Source of the DNA: Acetobacteraceae bacterium
Lineage (GTDB): Bacteria; Pseudomonadota; Alphaproteobacteria; Acetobacterales; Acetobacteraceae
Direction of reading: 5' to 3'
Assembly: GCA_030041255.1 (NCBI GenBank)
Contig: JASHOF010000112.1
Location: 1-59,747, forward strand
DNA: 59,747 nucleotides
The notes under the pieces are model-generated. The model was not told where the DNA came from. It did not search any database and saw only the letters and a program-made list of their open reading frames with translations. Shown here one piece after another: positions 18,537 through 24,526 of this stretch (position 1 is its first letter; every line of letters starts with the position of its first letter). The position numbers and the translations under genes were made by a program.

Positions 18537-19489
18537 CCGACTTCCGCGGCCGGCGCGGTGACCTGGTTGAGCAGATTGGTCACCACGTCCGCGGTGGTGA
18601 TGCGCCCGCCCCAGTTCTCCGGGCGAAGCACCAGCCGATGCGCCAGTACGGGCACGGCAACGCGCTTGACGTCATCCGGGGTGACGAAGCTTCTGCCTTC
18701 GAGCGCGGCAACGGCGCGTACCATCTTCATGAGCGCCAGGCTGGCGCGCGGCGAGGCGCCGAGCATCAACCGCGCGTCCTGGCGCGTTGCGCGCACGAGG
18801 TGCACGACGTAGGTTTCGATCGAGGGATCGAGGAACACGTCTTCGAGCGCAGCCTGCATCTCCCGAAGCCCGGCCCGCGTCACGACCGGCTCGAGGTGCG
18901 GCTGGTCGCTCCGGCGCTCCTGTCTCAGGCGCAGGATTCGCAACTCTTCTTCGGCATTCGGATAGCCGATCTGAAGTCGCACCAGGAAACGATCCAGCTC
19001 GGCTTCCGGCAGGGGATAGGTGCCTTCGAGTTCGATCGGGTTCTGCGTTGCGATCACCAGGAATGGCGGCTCGAGTGGAAAGCTCTCGCCTTCGACGGTG
19101 ACCTGCCGCTCCTGCATCGCTTCGAGCAGCGCAGACTGTGTTTTCGGCGCCGCGCGGTTGATTTCGTCGGCGAGCAGGAGGCCGGTGAAGACGGGGCCGC
19201 GGCGAAAGGTGAACGCGGCATTCCTCTGGTCGTAGATGAAGCTGCCTGTAAGGTCTGCCGGCAGCAGATCGGGGGTGAACTGCACTCTGCGGAAGGAGAG
19301 GCCGAGCACGGTGCCGAAGGAAGCGGCGATCGTCGTCTTGGCAACGCCTGGCACATCCTCGATCAGCACATGGCCGTCGGCGAGCAGTGCGGCCAGGATC
19401 AGCCGCAGCACTTCCTCCTTGCCGACGATGACCCGAAAAAGAGCGGCAAGGATCGGATCGGCGTGCGCGGCGAGTTCGCGCGGGGTCAT
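18533..19489 (-). CDS. MoxR family AAA+ ATPase
   Basis: Chaperone-like AAA+ ATPase, 318 residues. Walker A is DVPGVAKT (46-53), Walker B LLLADEIN (104-111), with the MoxR loop QSALLEAMQERQVTVEG, sensor ATQNPIE and the C-terminal lid domain. MoxR ATPases are thought to help mature or insert metal centres in protein complexes, often with vWA-type partners. Here the direct neighbour is DUF58, with 4-nt overlaps on both sides. No dedicated client such as a dehydrogenase is encoded in the operon. Confidence 0.94.
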   Translation of the reverse strand: MTPRELAAHADPILAALFRVIVGKEEVLRLILAALLADGHVLIEDVPGVAKTTIAASFGTVLGLSFRRVQFTPDLLPADLTGSFIYDQRNAAFTFRRGPVFTGLLLADEINRAAPKTQSALLEAMQERQVTVEGESFPLEPPFLVIATQNPIELEGTYPLPEAELDRFLVRLQIGYPNAEEELRILRLRQERRSDQPHLEPVVTRAGLREMQAALEDVFLDPSIETYVVHLVRATRQDARLMLGASPRASLALMKMVRAVAALEGRSFVTPDDVKRVAVPVLAHRLVLRPENWGGRITTADVVTNLLNQVTAPAAEVG

Positions 19490-19953
19490 TCCGCCTCCTC
19501 GAGGACCGCCAGGATGAGTGCCAGGTCTTCCCGCCGTACCCGTGAGCCCTGGCGCGGCAGAAGCTCCGGCGGGAGGCGGGCACCACGGCTTTCAGCAATC
19601 GCCAGCAACCGCGGCCGGAGCACCCGGTGGAAACTGCCGCCTCGCCCAAGGCTCGAGCGGAGATCGCCGGCGGCACGCCTCAGGCCCGGATCGGCGAGGG
19701 CGCGAGGTTCCGGGCGGTCGAGTGCCAGCTCCACGGGCGAGGATGGCCCTGCCTCGATGGCAGCCCGGACCGCCGCTCCGAGGCGACAGAACACGGAAGC
19801 TGCGAACAACGCCCCTGCCAGGCGGACGACAAGGGAATGATGGGACGGCCCGACCCAGAGCGCGATCGGTGCTGCGATCGCCGCCATCAGGCCGGCGAGC
19901 ACGAGCCAGCCGATCAGCGTGACAAGCGTGATCCTTTCAGTGCCGCGTTCCAT
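19486..19953 (-). CDS. Hypothetical two-helix membrane protein of the MoxR cluster
   Basis: The 155-residue protein has two N-terminal membrane helices (about 8-32 and 42-60) and a charged cytoplasmic domain. No family recognised. ATG at 19953 follows GGGAAAGAGC. It overlaps the DUF4129 gene by 17 nt and MoxR by 4 nt, so it sits between them as an integral member of the operon. The position corresponds to small membrane subunits often seen in MoxR-DUF58-DUF4129 sets. Confidence 0.7.
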   Translation of the reverse strand: MERGTERITLVTLIGWLVLAGLMAAIAAPIALWVGPSHHSLVVRLAGALFAASVFCRLGAAVRAAIEAGPSSPVELALDRPEPRALADPGLRRAAGDLRSSLGRGGSFHRVLRPRLLAIAESRGARLPPELLPRQGSRVRREDLALILAVLEEAE

Positions 19954-20884
19954 GCTCTTTCCCTTCGGCAAGTGCCGTCCGGATGTCGTCGAGTGCCGCC
20001 AGAGCCGTTCTGCGGTCCGCGGCATCGACCGGTTCGTTGCTGAAGCGTGCACGCTCGAACACGGACAGCAGGGAACGGACCGCCGTCCGCGGCAAGCTCA
20101 AGGCGACGAGCGCTGTCTCGACAAATTCACGCGGCGTCTGCCAGGGGTAGCGGTGGCGCCGCGCCGCCGCCACGGCGGCCTCGCAACGGCGGTAACAGGC
20201 GATCACCGCCCGCCTCGGATCGGGATCGTCCGTGAGATCGGCCAATCCGGCAACGACCGCTTCGGCCATCGCCTGCGCCAGGTGCCGCCGGCGGCGGCGG
20301 CCGGCATGGTTCGGGAAATACCAGGAATTTTCAGAGAAGATCCAGATTGCAGCAGCCAGGGCGGCGACGGAGGTGAGCGCGATGACGAGAGTCAGTGCAT
20401 GATCGGCCAAGGGGATGTGGAGCGTGCGTGGCGGTGCTGCCGATACCGGGGGTGGGGGTGGGGAATTCGGTTCGGTGAGTGCATGGGATGCACCGGCGGC
20501 GGTTACGGCCCCGGAATTCCATTCGACCTGCGTAACCAGCCAGCCGGCACCCGTTGCAGCGAGCAGCAGCAGGGCGAGCAACAGGAAGGCGGCTCTTTTC
20601 CCGCCCTCCGGTGGCGGCATCGGTTCCAGTTCGAAGTCGTCCGGATCCCGCCGCCGCGGCGCGGGCAGCATCGCGGCGAACAGGGGAACTGCAACGCCTG
20701 CGAGCGCAATCACGACGCAAACCCCAAGCCATTGCGGCAGGTAGAGGAAGAGCAGGCGGCCTGGCGCGCCCGGCGTTCCTGCGGTTGGCCAGGTCGCGGC
20801 GATCGCGAGAAGAATCCCCGCCAGCACGGCAAAAGAAGCCGGACGCCTGAATGCCGCACCGGCTGCGTTGGGCGGGCCGGTCAT
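19937..20884 (-). CDS. DUF4129 domain-containing membrane protein
   Basis: First gene of the MoxR operon. From the ATG at 20884 it is 315 residues: hydrophobic segments at about 18-34, 42-70 and 103-122, a Pro-rich periplasmic stretch (PPPPPVSAAPP), a further helix, then the C-terminal DUF4129 region (PRRAVIACYRR, YPWQTPREF, FERARFSNEPV). DUF4129 occurs with transglutaminase, MoxR and DUF58 genes in envelope-related clusters. The frame stays open to 21112, but the extra stretch lacks a ribosome binding site and conserved look, so 20884 is preferred with moderate certainty. Confidence 0.78.
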   Translation of the reverse strand: MTGPPNAAGAAFRRPASFAVLAGILLAIAATWPTAGTPGAPGRLLFLYLPQWLGVCVVIALAGVAVPLFAAMLPAPRRRDPDDFELEPMPPPEGGKRAAFLLLALLLLAATGAGWLVTQVEWNSGAVTAAGASHALTEPNSPPPPPVSAAPPRTLHIPLADHALTLVIALTSVAALAAAIWIFSENSWYFPNHAGRRRRRHLAQAMAEAVVAGLADLTDDPDPRRAVIACYRRCEAAVAAARRHRYPWQTPREFVETALVALSLPRTAVRSLLSVFERARFSNEPVDAADRRTALAALDDIRTALAEGKEHGTRH

Positions 20885-21228
20885 CCCTGAATTCCGAGGA
20901 GGTCCTGCCGCCACCTTTTGCTCCTGCCGGGCAACCGAACGTGCAGGAGTCATCGGTCCGCGACGGACGATTACGGTGGACCCCACCACCAGCCGAGAGC
21001 GGGATGCTTTTTGATCATCCCGTTCTTCGTATATTTTCTCGATCAATGTCATGGCCTTGGCGGATCGCAACGCGATTCCGCCAGAAGCCATATTGATCTC
21101 GGGAGACGACATTAGGCGCCGATCGACGGCCCGGCAACGTCCAGCCTGCGAACGAGGAGACCAGAGAGGCGGATCGGCCCGTGCCGTGCTTGCCGGGAGC
21201 GATCCGAGTGTGCCAGAGTGACTTCATC
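20885..21228. other. Divergent intergenic region with two hairpins
   Basis: This stretch separates the MoxR operon from the first fluoride aptamer and holds no supported gene. It contains GGGATG-N9-CATCCC (21001-21021) and a near-perfect hairpin GGCGGATCGC-AAC-GCGATTCCGCC with one bulged base (21059-21082). The part around 21000-21060 is more AT-rich than its surroundings. A weak promoter for the plus-strand transcript may be TTGCCG (21190-21195) and CAGAGT (21214-21219), 18 nt apart, ending about 10 nt before the aptamer. Confidence 0.45.
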
Positions 21229-21272
21229 GGGGATGGGGTTCCCCGGAATCGCCCTTTCGGCTGATGACCCCT
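21229..21272 (+). promoter_or_regulatory. Fluoride (crcB-type) riboswitch aptamer, copy 1
   Basis: The sequence fits the fluoride riboswitch fold. P1 is GGGG (21229-21232) paired with CCCC (21241-21244), enclosing AUGGGGUU. A short hairpin follows, GCC-CUUUC-GGC (21251-21261), then UGAUGACCCCU (21262-21272). The pseudoknot pairs GGGGU (21235-21239) with ACCCC (21267-21271); the common form is GGAGU/ACUCC, so the change is compensated on both sides. A hairpin CTCGA-N5-TCGAG (21271-21285) begins inside the pseudoknot strand and could compete with it. It precedes the HEAT-repeat gene by 71 nt. No poly-U tract is seen, so translational control is more likely than termination. Confidence 0.88.
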
Positions 21273-21343
21273 CGACTGGTTCGAGCAGGCGAGTGTGCGG
21301 TGCGGTGCCGTGTGGCGCCCAGAGAAGCCGGGCTGATTGGGCG

Positions 21344-22243
21344 ATGGGCGGAAGTTCCGAGAAAGATGCGGCGTGTCCTTCGGACCCTGGCAAGGCGGCG
21401 GAAGTCGAACGCGCCATCGCCTGGCTTGCCTCTCTCAGGGACGATGCGCCGCTCGGTGTCGTCGCGGCGGTGGCGTGCGGAGCCGAGGCGATTCCAGCAC
21501 TTCGTCGGGTCCTCTTCACCCGGGAGTCGAGCGGTCTCTACGAAGCGCGCCGGCGCGCGGTCGAGGCCCTGGCGCAACTCCGTGCCTACGAGGTCCTGAT
21601 CGACTATCTTGATCTGTCTCGTGAGGTGGTTGATCCGGTCGAAGAGACCGGAGAGCAAGCCCTCGTCAATGCGATCGCCCGCGCACTTGCCGAGTGGGAT
21701 GACCCCCGGGCTGCCGTGCTGCTCCTCGGCCTCACCCATCGCCCACCGCTCGCCGGGGTCGTCGAAGCGCTGGGAAGAATCCGATGCGCTGGCGCACTGG
21801 ATTATCTGGTCGCGGCATTGGCCGAGGATGATGCACGTCCTTGGGCCGAGGCGGCGCTCCGCAATCTGGGCGCAAAGGCGGTTCCAGCGCTGGTCGAGAC
21901 AGCGCTCGTCCGCCGGCCCGCAGACGAGTGCGAGAGCGTGTCGAGCAGGCGGCGGAGGCAAAGCGCGCTCGGCCTCATCGCAGAGCTGCCGCTGGATGGG
22001 GCAGCCGCCTGGCCGGCGCTTTCCGGCCTGATGGAAGACAGGGATCAGCGGGCCAGAGCGCTCGCCTGCCGGATTGCGCTTCGGATCGCGCCGGAGCGCG
22101 ATCGACGCCGAGCCGCGGAGACGCTGACGGACCTGCTCGCCGGATCCGACTTCCTGCTCCGCGAGGAGATCGGGGACTGGCTTGCCAGGCACCGTGGGGA
22201 TGCGAAAGAAGTCCTGGAGCGGGAGCCCAGGATCGCCCGATGA
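21344..22243 (+). CDS. HEAT-repeat protein behind a fluoride riboswitch
   Basis: Alpha-helical repeat protein of about 299 residues; helices in pairs of roughly 30 residues (for example AIPALRRVLF, ALDYLVAALAEDDARPWAEAAL, AVPALVETAL) indicate HEAT or PBS-lyase-type repeats, a scaffold rather than an enzyme. The open frame begins at 21218, but that part overlaps the riboswitch aptamer, so translation must start later; ATG 21344 is the first ATG after it and GTG 21293 is an alternative. No strong ribosome binding site is visible. It is coupled to the HIT gene by a 4-nt ATGA overlap. The partner protein is unknown. Confidence 0.75.
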   Translation: MGGSSEKDAACPSDPGKAAEVERAIAWLASLRDDAPLGVVAAVACGAEAIPALRRVLFTRESSGLYEARRRAVEALAQLRAYEVLIDYLDLSREVVDPVEETGEQALVNAIARALAEWDDPRAAVLLLGLTHRPPLAGVVEALGRIRCAGALDYLVAALAEDDARPWAEAALRNLGAKAVPALVETALVRRPADECESVSSRRRRQSALGLIAELPLDGAAAWPALSGLMEDRDQRARALACRIALRIAPERDRRRAAETLTDLLAGSDFLLREEIGDWLARHRGDAKEVLEREPRIAR

Positions 22244-22632
22244 CCACGCGACAAGCAGACCCGAATTGTGTTTTCTGTACCATGCCGGAAGGCCGGATGG
22301 TGTTCGCGAGGCGGCTTGCCTATGCCGTTTACGACACGACACCGGTGACGCCACTGCACATGCTGGTTCTGCCGCGGCGGCACGTTGCGAGCTATTTCGA
22401 ACTGAAGACGACGGAACGGCGCGCGATCGAGGAGTTGCTTGCCCTGGCGCGGACGACGATCCTGACCAAGGACGAAGCCGTCCTCGGCTTCAATATCGGG
22501 ATCAATGTCGGAGCGGTTGCAGGCCAGACCATCTTTCACTGTCACTATCATCTGATTCCGCGCCGGAATGGTGACGTTGCCAATCCGCGCGGTGGCGTGC
22601 GCGCCGTGATCCCCGGCAAGGCGGATTACTGA
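22240..22632 (+). CDS. HIT family nucleotide hydrolase/transferase
   Basis: The 130-residue histidine-triad protein acts on nucleotide phosphoramidates or dinucleoside polyphosphates. The triad is H100, H102 and H104 in FHCHYHLIPRR; CVFC at 10-13 is the zinc-binding pair seen in many HIT proteins. Length and motif are normal for the Hint/Fhit group. Its ATG overlaps the HEAT-repeat stop by 4 nt, so both probably depend on the upstream fluoride aptamer. The link between fluoride and this enzyme is not established. Confidence 0.9.
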   Translation: MTTRQADPNCVFCTMPEGRMVFARRLAYAVYDTTPVTPLHMLVLPRRHVASYFELKTTERRAIEELLALARTTILTKDEAVLGFNIGINVGAVAGQTIFHCHYHLIPRRNGDVANPRGGVRAVIPGKADY

Positions 22633-22678
22633 GGGCGGGCTCGATGAGGTGAGGCCATGTGGGCGAAGGCGCGCAGCC

Positions 22679-22708
22679 TTGACGTTCGCGATACCCCGCC
22701 CTTATTCT
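22679..22708 (+). promoter_or_regulatory. Candidate sigma70 promoter directly before riboswitch copy 2
   Basis: TTGACG (22679-22684) and TATTCT (22703-22708) are 18 nt apart; a TTATTC reading gives 17 nt. The expected start near 22715 lies about 9 nt before P1 of the aptamer, the normal arrangement for a riboswitch leader. The match to the -35 consensus is five of six. This supports an independent transcript for the Nudix gene rather than read-through from the HIT gene. Confidence 0.55.
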
Positions 22709-22723
22709 CCTGGGCGTATCAAT

Positions 22724-22767
22724 CGGGATGGGGTTCCCGATAAAGGCCGTTGAGGCTGATGACCCCT
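22724..22767 (+). promoter_or_regulatory. Fluoride (crcB-type) riboswitch aptamer, copy 2
   Basis: Same architecture as copy 1 with different flanks. P1 is CGGG (22724-22727) with CCCG (22736-22739) around AUGGGGUU. The hairpin GCC-GUUGA-GGC (22746-22756) is followed by UGAUGACCCCU (22757-22767). The pseudoknot GGGGU (22730-22734)/ACCCC (22762-22766) is intact. P1 and the hairpin loop differ from copy 1 while pairing is kept, which argues for a functional RNA. A small CCAA-N5-TTGG hairpin follows at 22769-22781. The ribosome binding site GGGGGAGGAG (22796-22805) is complementary to the CCCC of the pseudoknot strand, so ligand-dependent exposure of the site is plausible. Confidence 0.88.
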
Positions 22768-22813
22768 GCCAATGTGGTTGGTGTGTACCGCGGGCGGGGG
22801 AGGAGTCAGTCAG

Positions 22814-23491
22814 ATGCCGCAGATCTCCGAGTGGCAAGAGCAGGCGTGCCTGGAAAGCTTGCTCGCCGACCCGATCATCCAGGCCGTGATGAGGGCGGAC
22901 CGTGTCGATCCGGCCGAATTCCGGCGGATGGTGCAGCGCACCCTTGCCAAGGCAGCCTATGGCCTCGAGTCCGGCACTGGCGAACTGAGCCTTGAGCCGG
23001 ATCGCGACCCGGCCTATCGACCCGGGGTTGGCATCGTTCTCTTCAACGACAGCGGCAACATCCTGGTCGGGCGCCGTGCCGATGCGGACGGGCAGCCGTG
23101 GCAGATGCCGCAAGGTGGCATAGAACCCGGCGAATCTCCTCTGGCCGCAGCGTTGCGGGAGCTGCGTGAAGAAATCGGAACCGACAACGTTGCTGTCCTT
23201 GCTGAAAGCAAAGGCTGGCTACGCTACGATGTACCGGTTGCGCTGGCTGGCGGGGCCTGGAACGGCAGGTGGCGAGGGCAGCAGCAGAAATGGTTCGCGA
23301 TGCGCTTCCTCGGCACCAGCGCCGAGATCGACGTCGCAACCGAACATCCTGAGTTCAATGCCTGGCGATGGGTTTCGCTTGACCGAGCGGCAGAGCTGAT
23401 TATCACCTTCAAGGAGTCGGTCTACAGGGAAGTTCTCGAGCAGTTCCGGCAATTGGATTTGGCGCTGCCCGAGGTTTCCGGCCGGGAGTGA
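22814..23491 (+). CDS. Nudix hydrolase, RppH-like, with N-terminal extension
   Basis: The 225-residue protein has a Nudix domain from about residue 68 to 215. The full box is present: G101, E107, R115-E116, E119-E120 and G122 in GGIEPGESP through ELREEIG. The region RPGVGIVLFN-GNILVGRR and WQMPQGGIEPGE resembles RNA pyrophosphohydrolase RppH, which removes pyrophosphate from RNA 5' ends, and Ap(n)A hydrolases. RppH is normally about 160 residues; here about 65 residues precede the domain (SLLADPIIQAVMRADRVDPA), a helical element of unknown role. ATG at 22814 is 8 nt after GGGGGAGGAG. Expression is probably under the fluoride aptamer. Confidence 0.87.
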   Translation: MPQISEWQEQACLESLLADPIIQAVMRADRVDPAEFRRMVQRTLAKAAYGLESGTGELSLEPDRDPAYRPGVGIVLFNDSGNILVGRRADADGQPWQMPQGGIEPGESPLAAALRELREEIGTDNVAVLAESKGWLRYDVPVALAGGAWNGRWRGQQQKWFAMRFLGTSAEIDVATEHPEFNAWRWVSLDRAAELIITFKESVYREVLEQFRQLDLALPEVSGRE

Positions 23492-23730
23492 CCGCATGGT
23501 GAGCCTGACCTCGCAGTTCCGGGCCGCTCCCAGTGTTTGCGTGCGATTCCGCTACCTGCCTCTGTCCGCATGGAGGTCGGGCTTTCGAACGCAATCACGA
23601 TGCCGACCGGCCCTGGCGCAGCGCCGCGGGGTTGGCGCCATCATTCCGGACGCCTCGCGCGGATCCTGTCGCCGGTTCCTCGCGAGCGGCCGCGAGACGG
23701 CCGCCGTGCGTCGTTCTCAAGGAGGGCAAC

Positions 23731-24456
23731 ATGGTCGTCGATGAAAGGTTGGAGCGCCTTTATGAGAAGGTTGAACTGGTCAAGGGTGCCGGTGACCCAA
23801 GCCAGGGCAAACTCTGCGTCATGTCGTTCGTCGCCCTGCTGGCCGGGGAAGGGCATTCGGACCGGCCACGCACGGCCTCGCCGCTGATTCGTGAACTTGC
23901 GGTGCGGATCAATGATGCGATGCCGCGCACCATGCGCCAGGAGCTGAAGCCGTTCGTGCCGCGGATCGTTGGCACCAACGACGGACACGACGCGGCGCGG
24001 GCCAGCATGTTGCGTGCCGCGGTGGACCTCGAGATCCTGCCCCGCATCTGCAGGGACTTTCTCGGGTGCAGGGCTTCGCGGCGCTGGCGCCGGATGACCG
24101 AGTTCCGGGAGCTGAGCAGCCGGCTGGTGAATCTCACCGGAACCTCTGAAGGGGCGTTGGACCCGCAGTCCGGCTGCAAGCTCGCCGAAGCCGTGGCGAG
24201 TCTTCTTTGCTTCTGCGCAACAGAGGCGCCGGAGCCGGCCTCGCGTCGGTGGTACTGGGCGCAGGCGATCGAGATTCTCGATCGTGCCTGCTGCATCGGC
24301 CAGGAAGGATTGCCGGTTGCGATCGACGATGCGCGCATGGGGCGGATCGAGCAAGTGCTGATGCAGCGGGAACGGGCCGATCGCAGCAAGGCGGTGGCCG
24401 GCCGCACCGCAGGATATCTGCGTGCCATCCTCAGTTGGACGGCAAGCGCGTTCTAG
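23731..24456 (+). CDS. Unrecognised protein between Nudix and dynamin-like genes
   Basis: I do not recognise this 241-residue protein. It looks soluble and largely helical, with several Cys residues and no signal peptide or membrane segment. Conserved-looking stretches include CVMSFVALLAGEGHSD, TASPLIRELAVRINDAMP, LKPFVPRIVGTNDGHDAAR and EILPRICRDFL. ATG at 23731 follows AAGGAGGGCAAC, a strong ribosome binding site. A 239-nt gap separates it from the Nudix gene and 70 nt from the dynamin-like gene, all on the same strand. It may be part of the fluoride-riboswitch transcript. Confidence 0.75.
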   Translation: MVVDERLERLYEKVELVKGAGDPSQGKLCVMSFVALLAGEGHSDRPRTASPLIRELAVRINDAMPRTMRQELKPFVPRIVGTNDGHDAARASMLRAAVDLEILPRICRDFLGCRASRRWRRMTEFRELSSRLVNLTGTSEGALDPQSGCKLAEAVASLLCFCATEAPEPASRRWYWAQAIEILDRACCIGQEGLPVAIDDARMGRIEQVLMQRERADRSKAVAGRTAGYLRAILSWTASAF

Positions 24457-24526
24457 TTACCGCGAAAAGCCTATGCCTCGAGGCAAGCGCCGGCCCCGCC
24501 GGGGGCGGGATCGACGGTGCTGACGC

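Noticed and set aside
21218-21343. Longer N-terminus for the HEAT-repeat protein
   Set aside because: The stretch coincides with the fluoride aptamer, and the encoded peptide is low-complexity.
23492-23730. Coding start upstream of the unknown protein (ATG 23533 in frame)
   Set aside because: The extra 66 residues look random, and the strong AAGGAGGGCAAC site directly precedes ATG 23731.
24493-24506. GCCCC-N4-GGGGC as a terminator before the dynamin-like gene
   Set aside because: Only 5 bp, no T tract, and such G/C stems are expected by chance at this base composition.
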